Shown piece after piece: positions 1 through 13,830 of a stretch of DNA of 64,000 nt. A model generated the notes under the pieces. That model ran no database searches and was not told the origin of the DNA. It was given only the letters and a program-made list of their open reading frames with translations. Each line of letters opens with the position of its first letter. Positions within the stretch are counted from its first letter, which is position 1. The DNA is from Fratercula arctica (lineage: Eukaryota; Chordata; Aves; Charadriiformes; Alcidae): assembly GCA_947846985.1 (NCBI GenBank), contig CANTUZ010000003.1, positions 95,322,674-95,386,673 on the forward strand. Reading direction: 5' to 3'. A program made the translations under genes and the position numbers.

Positions 1-1501
1 CAGAATTTTCACAGTCTGTCTTCGCAGACAAATTAATACTAGAAAGACCTTGTGGTGTTCAGTGTTGACAGCCAAGTAGATTAGATTCTCTCATTGTTAC
101 ATACTCCTATAGTTTCACTCAGACTATCCACTCAGCAGTGGCTCTCTTTTGTTACAAAAACCTATTCCGCCAGATGGAAATTTATTTTGCACAGTTTCAG
201 TCTCTGTAAGTTCTCCTTAACTGGTGAAAAGTACGCAAAGTTGGTCATGCACCACATCGGCTGTAAAAGGGGTCACATTATGTGGGGAGGGCTAAAGGCA
301 TGGGATAACTTAAGGGTTTTATGAGAGGTTAGTCTCACAGATAGTCAGCTAACTGATTATTTTAACGTTACAAAGTCCATACTGTGATAAAAACATGTCA
401 AAGTATCTAGCATGTTGATTGATGGACATGAAGAAGAGGGCTTTCTATCACATCAAAATAAAATATTCTGGAATATTTCTCATAAGTAATACTTTCCACA
501 TGCACACTAATCAGTGTCTAAGTCACATAACTGTATCTCACTTTTTAGCATAGAAAATTGCTTTAAATTTAAAGCATAGAAATTGCTTTAATTAGACATA
601 AAATTTCAAAGGTCTCAGGCTAGAGATAATGTTTCTTCCTGAAAAGGTGTGATCACAAGGGAGATTCTGGAAATACAACTGCTCAGATTAGCTTAACAGG
701 CTTCTGAAATGGTTTTTTTAACACTCGGCAAACTGTTTAATAGTTCTCTGCTTTAGCTCACTAATTTACAACAAATGCAAACCCAGCTTGTTTGCCTCAC
801 TGGGAAAAGTTCTTGCTCACAGTTCTGAACTTCATTTGTAAGCAGTGTATTCAGCCTTAGCTAATTTGAGATCAAGTCAGTTTTCTAGCACCAAACGTCT
901 CTGTGGACAAACGTTTGCCCTGTCCACTTTTTCTTTCTTCTTCCTTCTGTGCCACAGTCTTACTAAATGAATTTTTCTTTAAAACAAATGAAAAAAAGCC
1001 CAAATCCTTTAAAGCATCTGTAGGGTATGTTTACAATAGCATTTTAGTTTGCATTACAAGAACACTTTTGAAGCAAATCTCTCAGCTGTACCCACCTACT
1101 ACATATAATTTGCATTGTGGAGAATACTTGGATGATGCAAACAGGATTTCTGTTGGATGAAACTAAATGAGAAAATGCTCTTCATATATGCATATAATGG
1201 GCTCCAACCACTGATTTTCAGTCTGTGGATTCAAATAAAAACTATTTTAAAGTAAAACCCTCAGAACCCAGGTAGTGTGTATGTTGAGTCCTCAGTGCCA
1301 ATAGCTTTCCGAGATTTGTTGCGATTGCTGATTGCTAGTGTAGACGTAGCCATACTCGTCTGAAGTTTCATGAAAATATAGCAGAAATCACCCAGCCTGG
1401 TTACATTACATTACATATTATTTGCTTTTAAATGTATACAATTTACATAAATTGTAGGCCATGGAAGTTTTAGGGGATGTATGTTAAGATAGATACATAG
1501 G

Positions 1502-1562
<61 letters not shown>
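1502..1562. repeat. GATA tetranucleotide microsatellite
   Basis: About 15 uninterrupted TAGA units, preceded by a few imperfect units from about 1489. Pure arrays of this length are usually polymorphic in length. It lies in intron, far from any exon found here. Confidence 0.97.
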
Positions 1563-1563
<1 letters not shown>

Positions 1564-4500
1564 TGCCAATATATTTATTTTGCTGCTGATGTTGCTACAA
1601 AGTAAATTATGTCAGCCAGTCTAGCAATATTGTGTTATTCCATACATGCAGAGCACGTACCCTCAAATGTTCAAAATGGTGCTTAGAGTTAAGCCATGCA
1701 ATTGCTGAAAAACTGCGTGAGTCTGAAATTTACCTCATGAAGTCCATTACTGCTAAAAGCTTTTTCTGAAAACAGCAGTGATGATTTCTTGCATAGTAAT
1801 ACAGAAAGTTACTTCTATCTTACATCTCTGAATCTATTTCACTCAGCTAGACTGAGCAAAAAGATTCCATGGGCTCTTCAAGAATAACACTGCAACACAT
1901 TTCCTTTGATTCCCTAAATAATATTTTTCTAATGTATTAGATTCAGTGATGATTCTACAGCAAGCTCGGCAACGAGTGGAAAAAGAAAGGCAATAAATGC
2001 ACACGGACTTCGGCTACATGACAGTAAACAGGAGCAAATAACAGAAAAGTAAGATGAAAGTCTTGAAATATTATTTCTGCTACACTGCAGTATCATATAA
2101 GCAAAAATATCAATATGTAGTACAGAAAAAAATTAACTGATAGGGACCATGCCAGGCCAGGCAAATTTTACATTTTGGCAGATATAGTTCCAAAAAAGTA
2201 AAGAAGATGTCCTTTTAAATATTTTTAAATTAGCCCATATCTTGCAGTACTTTTATTTCTTCATTCATTATAATCTGTCCCTTAACCTATTTCTCTTATG
2301 ACAATGGAAAAGAGGGAGCAGAAGACGACCCCTGGAAATTTAGCAGGTCTTATAGTGCATTTGGCACTGAGTTACTTGTCATAAGACCCCGTTGTTTTTA
2401 TTTCTGTGTCTTATCTATCTTCTTTCAAGGAGAACCTTTAAAACCAAACTATATTAGATATAGACTTTGGTTGTATATACTCTGTTTTATGTGGATAACA
2501 TAAAAACCCAAAATATGCTGAGATCCTGCCCAGAAAAAAGTCATTTTCAAGATTAATTTCTGATAATTTATTCTTTTACAAAAGAACTGACTCTGATAGC
2601 ACTAGGAAAACATTGCATTCATTCAGTGAGTAATCATACTAATTGATTTCTGTAGGACTATTAGGGAATTGTAAAACAGGAGATTATATCAGATTTGGGT
2701 TCGACTGAAATCAAAACTCTTGACCAAAATTTGCTTTCAAAATAATTTCCTCATTACTCTGCCTTATCAAGTTCTTCTTCAAGTTCTGCCTTCATACTTG
2801 GTTTTCACTGCCATTCAGTGGTCCAGAGTAAGGGCTATTTGCAGCCCTATGCAGGGAAGGGACACTCTTGCAGGTAGACCCAGTCAGAACATGGAGTTAG
2901 CCAGAAGCTTTCTGAAGCACTAATTATATATGAATTTTATTCTTTAAAAATAATTAGTAATAGGCATCTGCATCACCTCTGGATCTGTTATTAAAAAGAA
3001 AGCTTTTTTAGAGTTCTCTACTAACATTTTGAATAACTTCTGAATCTGTTTATACTAAGGCAAAGAGTTGATATATCCCATAAGTATCTTCTTAGGTTTG
3101 TTTCAGTACAGCTTCAACACCAGCCAGAAATTCCCTGAACACTTCAACAAACTGTGTTTCCTCCCAGATTAATCCTGTTCCAGTCAGACATCATATCCCT
3201 CATATTTCAGTACATATTTCTAGAACTCTTTTCCAGGTTCATGTGTAGACAAGTATGTTTCTATTTATAGGCAAAATAGATTACCTGAAACAAAAACTTC
3301 AGCATCTTAATGTCAACTCATTAACTTCCCCTAACATAGTAAATTGAACAATGTCAGAGTTTATTCCCTAGCTTTAAGATCAAATGGCCTGGGACATCTT
3401 TTCCTTTAAGCATTTTTAGCAATCAAAACAGGGTGGCTGTGTTCTGGTCACTAATGAATGTGCATATAACTAGCCAATAATCGATTCCTGGTTCCATTTC
3501 TCCCATTTTGTCCTTAGAAGCTGTCAGCACAAGAGGATACTATGCTTCTTCATCTGTTTCTGAGAAGCACCTGCTACATTCTGAGGCACAAAATTATAAA
3601 AATGCATTTAACTTTCCATGCTTGCTATTTTTGTCACAATCATGAATGGTATCTTATGTCAAAACTAACACCTCTGAATAGCTGAATTGTTATGCTACTA
3701 TTATTCAGTCAAATAATACTGTAAAATATTTACCACTGTATGCAAAAATACTATTTTCATGGCAGGATATTAAGAATTATCACCAGATAGTCAGTTTTTA
3801 AAGACTTTTTAATAAATTGTTATTGTTTTAATCTATTTTGACTCTTATAGCAGGACTAAGTTCTACCAATGGTATGATTCACTAATCCAATATGGTCAGC
3901 AGTTGGATAAAGAGCTTGTGTCTGCAGTTGATCCCAGAAGTTTGTAAAACAGACAGCTTCACTCAAATTCCTCAAACATAAAAAAATCACTTTACTCATT
4001 TCATGATCTCATTTTGCTTGCTTTTCTTGTTATTCACAGGAGATTTTAAGTTGCATGTTTGTGCTTTAAAACCATTTACCTTCTAAGAATTCTTTCCGTA
4101 TGGTTTACACTTCTGTTGTTTCATCTATAGTCCATGATTTGACTTTTAATTTTGCCAGTTACTTATTACGTACAGCATCTGTGTATCATGAACCTGATCC
4201 TTATCTCTTGAGATAAGCACTACCTCACTGAAATAACTGCTGTAATTTTTAACGTAAAAAAACAAACATAAAATTTCATTCACCTCACTAGCGCTCCATA
4301 TATAATACTGGATACATTGCTCTTACAATTTCTTGTCATCATCTGCTGAGTAACATCCTGCCGAGATTTCACCAATACAGAAAGAAATCCTATAGGAATA
4401 ATTCAGACGTCTCTATTCTGTCAATGGTAAGTTAAGTAAATCTGGAAAAGTTATTTAATGTCTGCTGCTGAGTCTCTCTTCCAGTCAAATGGCAAAACTG

Positions 4501-4914
4501 CTTGATATGATGGTAAGATTTAAAGTCCCATCATTTTTAATTACCGTTTTCATTAAATACTGAATTTGACAAATACTCATTCACACATGCTCAATGGAAC
4601 CATGGTGTGTCTGGAGAGGAACATAAATGACTGAGATACAAGAGGAAACGTAAAGTACTTCTTTGATTCCACCTATGTTTTCTCCCATGTTTTCAAATGA
4701 TTGTCCTTCTAATTGGGGAAATGCCAATTAATACTATGGTTTTTATTAAGGAATTACTAGGCTTTCTCTAGTGGGAACAAAAGAGAAAAAAAACCAAACA
4801 TATCAGATAATTTCATCTTAACTCCCCTTGAGGTGAAACCAAGAAGCAACAAAACTTGGAAAGAATTTATGAATTTTATCGTATTTTTTATTTAATGAAT
4901 ATACAGAACAGGTT

Positions 4915-5930
4915 CACTGCCCTGGTAGCAGATGAGAGACTGGGAGTTAAGCCAACAAAGCACCCAAGCCAGCTGAGACTGAGGCACCCAGCAGCACTAC
5001 AAAGCAGCAGCAAGTGACAGTAGTGGGAGACTCCCTGACACGGATGGAGGCCCCCATCTGCCAATGTTACCTACTGTCTTAGTGAGGATTGCTGCTTTCC
5101 AAGGGCTTGGATTTGGAACATTGTTGTGAGGCTACCAAGGCTTGTCCAGCCAGGACCTATCATCTCTTGCTGCTCTTCCACATCGATACCAGTGATATGG
5201 CCAGTGCAGACCTTGATGTTTTTCTCCCTGATCCTGCCAGTGAGAGAACAGCCTTGAGGAGGCATGATCAAATCCCGTTGGTTAACAACAGGTTACATAG
5301 CTGGCACTGTTAACAGGGTTTCATCTTTTAGGACCATGGGATCTTTTCTCAGGATTGAGGCTAGGAAGAGATGGGATCCACTCAGTCAACTGGGGCAAAA
5401 GCATCTTTGACAACAGGTTGGCCAAACAAAATCAATGAACAAGTGATGTCAAGCAAAGGGTGCGGGTGATGTAGACACGAGGCCTCCCGATCAACAGACT
5501 AGGGCTTCAAAGGCACCACTTCAGTCTATGCACAAAAATAAGGAGATGACAAGAGGACAGCATTATGAAGGAAACTATTGTACCTTTTCTGAGAAATGAG
5601 CACAACTGGGTGCCCATCTGAAATACGTCAGCAAGTAAAGAAGACAGAGCCAGACTCTTCTCAGTACGCAGTGGTGCCCAGTCAAAGAGACAAAGGGCAC
5701 AAACTAAAACACTGGAAAGTCTATTTAAATGTAAGGAAAATCTTTTTTACTGTAAAGATGACTGAACACTGAAACAGGTTGCCCAGATGGGAAGTATCCA
5801 TCCTTGGATATATTGAAAACCCAGCTGAACAAGGTTCTGAGCAGCCTGCTATAGTTGACCCTGCTGTGAGCAGTGGGAGTGAACTAGACAATCTTCCAGT
5901 GTCTACTGTTTTATGGTTCTGTAATAAAAA
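4915..5930 (+). mobile_element. CR1 LINE, internally deleted (ORF1 piece joined to 3' end)
   Basis: The left two thirds resemble CR1 ORF1, including a stretch reading like its SGNH-hydrolase-type domain (LLLLFHIDTSD near 5161-5200, corresponding to the family's LLLFHVGTND). From about 5635 the sequence is the CR1 3' end: a segment reading as an ORF2 C-terminus near 5700-5800 (GNRLPR-like, degraded) and the 3' UTR with GTTGACCCTGCTGTGAGCAG near 5857. Essentially all of the ORF2 endonuclease and reverse transcriptase is missing. The 3' part is of the same subfamily as those at 33.1-33.4 and 44.5-44.8 kb. Exact ends are approximate. Confidence 0.85.
5089..5313 (+). pseudogene. CR1 ORF1 fragment, SGNH-like domain
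   Basis: A 74-residue open stretch containing HLLLLFHIDTSDMASADLD, which matches the CR1 ORF1 domain thought to act as an SGNH-type hydrolase/esterase. In the family this block is LLFHVGTND, so the Gly of the VGTND motif is replaced by Asp in HIDTSD. It is a decayed piece without a start of its own and is not expected to make protein. It matters mainly because two other CR1 copies in this window have lost this same domain. Confidence 0.7.
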
Positions 5931-8900
5931 AGCTTGATTCCTGTATCTGATCCAACCACTTGCAGTTTAATACATACCTTTTGCTACAGTGATATAAATT
6001 TACACGGGAATGGTGTAAAGGTATGGGAAAACCAAATAATAGAACCGTAGAATTGCACTGCAGATATATTACACATTAAGTATTAATCAAAAGGTGGTTC
6101 ACATCTGTAGAAATCACTTAGATGGAAAAAATTATATTGACAGAAAGTGACACTAAATATTCCCATCTGAAAATGCAGCAGTAGTTTATTTAACAACCAT
6201 TTCACTTAAGTGTAAATGAGTATACAAGGATAGGAAGCTCAGGTTTTTTGGTCCAATCTTAGAGTAAAAACCATTTAAGACTGACTTGTGCCAGGATAGG
6301 ATCAGGCTTTTACTTACTAATGCAAGATTGCAGATGGCTTTAGATCACATTTCAATACTTTTCTTACTTAAACAAAAATTACTCTGTAAACGGACCTTCC
6401 TAAATTTAGTTATATAGATACTTTACTGAAGGTCTGTAGTAGTTTACGTGGTATTGACCCACATAATGAGGGGACCTTCTATGTAAATACAGTAATTGTT
6501 AATCAGAGTACAATACTTCAGAAATGGAAGCTAAGAAAAGAGAAATTCTGTCTTTTTCACTCATGTGTCATAGCACACAAGCAGCACAGAGCAACACAAA
6601 AAGAGTGAAACAACAGGACCTGAGGCCTGGCTGCAAACAATATACATGTTTTTGGGCAGGGGTTTGCTATTTTGGACTAGTTCTAGCATAGTGAAGGTAG
6701 TCCTGTGGACTAAATACTCATTACTGGTTGGAGAGCAGGTGTGCTCTTGAAGCACAGCTTCTGGTTCAGTTTCTTTCAAAAGTAAAGAGAGACCATTGTG
6801 TGATGTGAGGCAAAGCACAGTTAAGTGAGGACAATTGAGAAATTCATGTCAAAAGTATAGTCCTGATCTAAACTAAAACACTAATGAGTCTGAACCTTAT
6901 GGACCCTCAGAAACATATGAACACATGGTTGTTTTTAAGTTATTTGGGCCAATAGATTCATAAAAGACAAGTCTTCTGCAACAGCAGTTTGTGATCTCAG
7001 TATGGATGACAGACAGCTTGGAAATCTCTGGCTTTAAGTCTGTCCCTCATTAGTCAGCTGAGATACTCAAATTACGTGTAAGTGTACTGATTGCCTATAA
7101 ATGTTCTCCATATGTTTGTCTGGTTTTGTGCCCACTAGAAAATCAGTGGTCCATTTAACAGAGCCAGACAAAATGTGCCAAGTGATTGAAATATTTTAAC
7201 TCTTACTGGCCTATAAACAGTGCATCTCATACCAGATCGCATATGGCAAATATAAATGAAATTCAGTATTCACGCTTCAAAAAAATTCTGTTTATTGTCC
7301 CAAGCCCTAAAAGACACCAGAGCAAGGAGACTAAATTTGGACAGTTCTTACTGACAATCTGCTGATTGGCAGAGGTATACTATGGAACTGAATTGAACCA
7401 TGAAGGAACCAGCTAGTTGTTAGCACTGCACTGCCAGATATCAAAGAAAGTTCATTTTCTTTTAAAGGTGAATGATTAGATGCTTTATGTAGCTTTGCTG
7501 TGTGACAAGTTTGACTTATATCTCAGTGTCACATCTGTCTCAATGTACTTCAGTTAATGATATGAAATAGAAGCCTAGTAAGGAGGTATTTCCATTTCCT
7601 TGATTCTGAGTACTAAGGACAAAGATATTTTGTTTCTTAATACATCTCGATGCATCACATGCTGAGTAGTCTTCAAAACCTGGCTATTCCAGTTTCATTC
7701 AAATGCAATCACTGAGATATAGAAATAATGAAGGAAAAAAGCCCAAATGGCAGTTGTTGGAGGATTGCAAAAGTTTTCAACAGGTCTGATTTCTTGTAGT
7801 TTATGAATACATATACTACTCTACCTTAATTACAACAGAACTGTATGAGACATTCGTAAAATATCATCTCCTCTTTCATCCTGTCCCTGGCAATTTTCAC
7901 ACTTCTTGATCCTACTTCTAGACTTGATTCTTGTTTTGGTAACGTACCCCTAATGCATAGCACTGCTTTATCCTTACGTATGGAATCCTTAAAATTCAGT
8001 TCTTTACTGTCCTGTATAATGTCACAATTTATTCATGTGAACGTAAGTCCCTCCCATTTGGCTGTTTAGGCATTTAGAAGGCAAACACACTTCTCTTCAG
8101 TATATCTGTGCTTTTCATGAGGAAAGGAGTACGCAAAAGGAAGCTTGACATATTTCTGGAAAAATTAAACATGAGCACAAAGTCATTGTCTCCTACAAAG
8201 ATTTTGTGTGTGTATGTGTATGTGTACAGTTACTTTTTATTATTCTGTAATTGCTTACTAACAGAATGGTCATTCTGAAAAAAATATTTTCTTAATTTAA
8301 AAAACTTAGTTTTTTTAAAAATTTTAGGTAAAGATTCCAGTCTGCTTCTCATCTTAATTTTTAAATGAAATGACTATTCTTTATGAATTAAGGGTTTCTA
8401 TTCTAAATAAGCACCATCCTGTTTGCATTATAAAATTGAGACCTCCTTCCTCATCTATTATTGAGTACAATGGCGGTAGCCAATCCAGAATAGTGCTTAT
8501 GCTGGCTCTTTCCATACATATCAGTAAACAAACATTTTTTATTCTTGTTCAGAGTATGCATGTTTAATGAAACACCAAAGCAGCAAGATGTTCTGGTGCA
8601 CTTCATTGTCTCATGATTTCTCAGTGTACAGAATGTTACAGAGCTCTACTTTGTTTTCTTCTGCTGTATTATCTTTCCGAAGATAATACACACATTATGC
8701 AAATGAAAATAAGAGCAGGAGCAATTCTTGAAATCATTTTGATTTTTAAAATAACTTTCAATGTTCAGCATTCTTAAGCACTGACATTTTCTAGCTCTGT
8801 ATATGCTTTTCAGAAACAATTATTTAATTGGAAAAAAAGATCTTACTTACATTTGTATTTTAAACAATTCTACAACTATCCACTTACTTTTTAAAACATC

Positions 8901-9611
8901 TGATTCAAATAAGCCGGTCCAATTTTTTCCCACTAAGTCACAGTCTTGAATTTCCACGGGTCTTTGCCTTACCTTTAGCTCTTGGTACAAAATTTTTACA
9001 ACAGTAACTCATTCATCTTATGACTAAAACAGCCTGTCCATACCTTCTTTAGGCCTATGCTGGCCTGTGAGTTGTTACGAATGGGAAAGTAAGTTACACC
9101 CTTTCCATGCTGGAGTAAATTGACTCCACTTTGATGGCAAGCAAAATCCAAGTGAAAATTCTTATGCTGGCCTTCTATGGTGTCCCCTTTTTGGAAAGCT
9201 CAGTCTCAAGTCTGGGTCAGCACTATAAAATAATTGGTCCTTAATACAATAAGCTTCTGTCTCAGTAATGGAAGAATCCAGTATGGAACTCAACTTACTC
9301 AGTTTTCACTTTATAACCAGAGGGCTAAGAGCTTTGGGCATTTTAAGACATGCTTGTACAGTGATACTACACTTTTTAAAAGAAAATGCTAAAGATTTCT
9401 GTTAAAGTTAAGAAAAGAGAAAGAAAAAAATCAACTACACCCAGTATAATATTAATATCAAAAGTTATATTAAATCACATGCTGTTGCTTCAACTTACAT
9501 TTTACTTTCCTCTGAACATATAATCAAAGTGAAATATCCACACATAGAATTTAGTGTGATATGAAGTAAAAATAATTTGAAATCTAATTTTTTAGGTGAC
9601 AGAAAAGTGTC

Positions 9612-9824
9612 TGTTCTGTTCTTTTTACACTGAAAGGTTTATTAAGCATTGGAACAAGCTGCCCAGGGAAGTGATTGAGGCACCATTCCTGAAGGTATTT
9701 AAAAGACAGGCAGACATAGTGCTTAGAGATATGGTTTAGTGATGGTTTTTGTCTGAGTTAGGTTGATGGTCGGACTAGATGATCTGAAAGGTCCCTTCCA
9801 ACCTAGGCAATTCTATGATTCTAT
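9612..9824 (+). mobile_element. CR1 LINE 3' end (5'-truncated)
   Basis: The start reads as the ORF2 C-terminus (FIKHWNKLPREVIEAP-like: GCATTGGAACAAGCTGCC near 9649) and is followed by the short 3' UTR and the tail ATTCTATGATTCTAT ending near 9824. About 210 bp, the usual product of incomplete reverse transcription. Its last 52 bases are identical to the tiny copy at 29402-29453. Confidence 0.92.
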
Positions 9825-12800
9825 CTGAATATCTTTAATAAAACATTTTAAGAAAAAATATCCTGTACATGCAAAAATGCCCTCTCCACCCCATTTTTCC
9901 TCTGGTTTAAAACATTATTTTGGAACTGTGTAGTTACAAAGGAGTGCAACAAGTTTTAGCAAGCAATGCATACCAAAGTTTTGTAGGAGGACACTGACAT
10001 TGGTTACTATGCTTTGGAAATGATAAAGCAAAAAATTTTGGGGAATTTCTGAGAAATAACTAATTTGTGAGAATAACATTTAATGGTAACCTATTCTTCG
10101 GAAAACGTCTATTTGAGACTGCCTTTAGAGAACTAATTTTCTGTTTGCTTTTTGATTAACGGAATGGAGTTGTTGTATATGCATACATGTTTATATTTTC
10201 CAGATGTTAGAATCTTAAAATTATTTCACATAGTATTGCTGTACCTCAGGAACAAAAAAAGATGACACTGTAGGTGAAAAAGCAAGAGTAGGGATCTTGC
10301 ATGTGCGTCTTCACAAAACATGGTCCTAAATTTATGTGCCTGAGATGGCTGTTGGGAAATACACTGTAGCAATCTCCTCAGTCCAGACTTCTCACAGTGC
10401 TCTTGCAGCCTTTTTGTTCCAACCTGCAGAAAATCCATTTCTCCACAGCACATCTCAATTAAAAATTTGACCCATTAACAGAAGATGATCAAAATTAGAT
10501 TTATTGAAGTTACACAAATTCTAATAAAGATTGCTTAGTCAGAGGTTATCTACTTTCGTGCTCTCATTGCTCTGAATCTTCAGTTCCCTATCTGACTTTC
10601 CTATCTTATTTTGCTACTACCTTCCCCCATTTAAAGCTCTCTAAGTCAGTTCAGCCCTCCAGGGTTCATCACTGTCTCCTCAAGTTCCTATTGGTTTTGC
10701 ACTACAGTTTTTTTTTTGTTTTTTTTTTTTTTTTCCTCCTTTTGGCTTATAGAGTCTCTTGCTATTGTCCCATTACCTGCAATGGCTGCACAAATCCACA
10801 CCTTCGTTCAGCTCCTGACAGGGCCTGGGTAGGATTCCATGAGTAGAAGAAAAGGATGAATGATTTGCACCATCTTTAGTGGTGGAAAAAGAAGGAGGGA
10901 GAATAAAGAAAAAGAAAGAGAGAGTCAGTGTCCTAATGATGACACAATTGCAATTATACAGATGATAGAAAAAGAACAAATGTAATTTATCACATTTGTA
11001 GACAAATTTCAGACACAAATAATCTTTTTGTGGCTTGTTGATGAGATTGTCTGTCTCATCAATATGCTGCTGAAATCCCAAGAGTGAAGAAAAGTCCTAA
11101 CCATGCACCAGCATCATAAATTGTAATAGACTTAATAAATATGGGTAGTAGGCACGATGCTTGCAATACCGTTAAAAGGTGTGGAGCATCCTGAAGTCCT
11201 GTAGGCAAGCACACTCAATGTTCAAAAATAGAACTTCATTAGAATAATAAGAAGCAAACTCCAGGAAGGCCCACAACATGAAAATTACAAAAGATTGCCC
11301 TTAATAAGATCAAGCTCTCCCAGGGAGTGGAAATGAGACAGAAAAAGTTATAACTAAAATGAAATATTTTTACAGCCTTACAAGATTAGAATGAAAGTCT
11401 TTAAATTTGCTGCTATCAAACAGAGACAAAAGCCGTTTCTTTCTTTCATTTGAAATATGAGCTAACGGGTAAATAGTTGTTAACCTCTACCATACCATAT
11501 ATAGAGAGAACCATAAAACCCAAAGTCGCAATTTCTTAAAGCATAACTTCCCTAAACTCACAGTGTAATCCAATTACAACACAAATTATTGATGGTTTTA
11601 TTGCTTCATCCTAAATACTAATAACATTAATTTTAGCTATTTTTAGGAAAATAGAGAAAGAGAGGAAAATAATTCTTAACATTTGAATGTAAAGTACTGA
11701 GTTATGATTTTATTGTTAAGAATGCTTCTATTCCCTTTTCTTTTATCTGTGTAAATGTTTCATAATTGAAATCCCTTCTTAATAATCCTCTAATATGCTA
11801 ATAAATCTGGAATTAACTTGGATTTTTCAGGAAAAAGAGAAGCAGGTTATTAAAGTCTGGAATGGCTGCTGCTGTTAAAATTATGTTCTGATTTTCAAAA
11901 CACAAACATATTCAAAAGAAGAGAAAAAAATGTAAGACTGGAAAAAATTTCAAAAAATGGTGGTGATTGGTCATGATGCTGTTGCTCAGTTTATCTCATC
12001 TGTCTCCAGTTTTCTCCTTTTCTCTCTCTCTTCCTTCTGGTAAACTGTATCTTTAAAATGGTGACAACCCTTAGCTAATTAAAATGTATCTCAGCATTAA
12101 CTTTTATGTCCTGTTCTACAGCCTCTTTATTCATATTTTAATTGATGTATGATTTTGAGAAAAAGCCTCAAAAGTAAGCTCTCATTGATTTTTCAATTAA
12201 ATAATTTGGTTTTCAAAAGAGTACTTGTATTTGACTTTTGGTGATTTATTTATAAATCATGTTACATAACAAGTGAATTAGACTGTTGGACACAATTTTT
12301 GCCTTTCCCAGAAAGTATTGATTCCTGTAACAAGCCACTCTGAGACTAGAAGTAGTAGTTACAGAAATTCTCTTGCAATCAGAAACAGCTATGAATTTTT
12401 TACTTGTGAGGGCAGCTATCGCTAGGTGACTGCTAAACAGACTTCCAAGTTCTTAGTGTATGAATCAACTTCAGGTGTGCATTATCAGGTAATGCAAGAC
12501 TGTGACTGAAGAAACAGTAAAAAAAGCACCAAGGTTTATTTTCTAAATACAGAGGACACATATCAAACACAAACATCTGCACCACTGTGTTATTTTTTGT
12601 CCTGGGATAAATTCTAGAAAATTGTGCTGCATTTAGTGACTCCGAATCCGGGGACACTGGAATTCCCCTTTTGGGGAACATGACCTATCTGGCTCCAGGC
12701 ACTGACTGGCCTTCCAGGAGCTGCCACACTGGGCTTGGAATGACAAAACTCTTGGCAATAAAGATTATGAGCTTCCTCATAAAAGCATGGACAGTGCTAC

Positions 12801-13375
12801 CTGGAGTAACTAGCAACTATCTAGCTGTATGAGCTAAATACATGGAGTAGTTCACCCGTATTTTAAACTTCTATGCAGGTTGATCTAACTGAAAAAGCAA
12901 ATAATGATGATACAGCTCTACAAACCAGCACAGTCAAGCCCCAAGAGTTGCAAATTCAGCCCCAGGTGAACGTGGATCCGTGTTCTCGTTCTATGAAATA
13001 CCTGACTTCCAACGCATGCGTTGTTTCTCTCTGTGTTGGTACAGCTCTACGATTTCCTACTGGTTTATGCTCTGAGCGTTGCACCTTCACTTGCATGCTC
13101 ACAGCCTGACACCAGCACCACCTATTTTATTTGAAAACGTACCCTGTAAGGTAACTACCGCACATCAGGTAAGGGTTTCTACCAGACACCAGCTTGAACT
13201 GCTGATGGCAGGAGCACTCACCACTCACAGACTTTGAGCCAAACAATACTGTTTCAGACCAAACTGACTGGGCTCGGATGTCAAAGCAGTTTTAGACACA
13301 GATATGTATTTAACCTTCACGACTGACACACATCCCTGCCTGCTGCAGCCTGAGAGAAAAGCCAGGTCGGTCAGG

Positions 13376-13830
13376 GTAAGAGTTCCTCACATAACGTCCC
13401 TGCCCTGAGGCGCTGGGGGCTGAGGAAGGCGATACTGCGCGGAAGCAGCTGAGGGAGTCAGGCCATCGGCCGAAGCCACACTGGCCGGTTGCTTCCTCGG
13501 CGGCACTAGGGCCCTGAGAAGCTCCAGTCCCCTCTCACAGCGTCTCTGCCGGCTCTCTCCCTCAGTGACCACAGCTCCTGTCAGTTACAGGAGCAGAGAG
13601 GGAATAACCCGTTCTGATTGGCTCAAATTCCCGCGGCGCCTGGCGATTGGCTGCCACTGCGCGGCTGCACCCGCCTGCCTGTCTGGAAGGTTCTCTGGTG
13701 GTGGGCAAGTGTTGCCCTTAGTAGGCACCAGCAGGGCAGTTGCGGGGGTTCATGGGGTTTGAGGAGTGCTCATCGTGTGCCAGATCGCCACACCGGATAA
13801 GCAAATTTTCTCGGTCCTTTAGACGGAAAC
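13376..13830. promoter_or_regulatory. CpG-rich block with paired CCAAT boxes; possible promoter
   Basis: I count roughly 20 CpG dinucleotides between 13380 and 13700, against almost none in neighbouring kilobases. Two GATTGG sequences (reverse-strand CCAATC, NF-Y type) lie at 13616-13621 and 13645-13650, 29 bp apart and flanking a GC-only core (CCGCGGCGCC at 13631-13640). An 8-bp-stem hairpin sits at 13574-13594. No TATA box is obvious. Together this resembles a TATA-less, possibly bidirectional, vertebrate promoter. No downstream gene is recognised on either strand, so its product could be a non-coding RNA or an alternative EYS transcript. It could also be a GC-rich repeat I do not know. Confidence 0.5.

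Noticed and set aside
10773..11081. 102-residue open frame on the minus strand
   Set aside because: Low-complexity, Phe/Ser-rich reading of A- and purine-rich intron with no domain.
13387..13800. Short open frames inside the CpG-rich block as a protein gene
   Set aside because: 60-65 residues, overlapping on both strands, low-complexity and GC-driven, with no recognised family.
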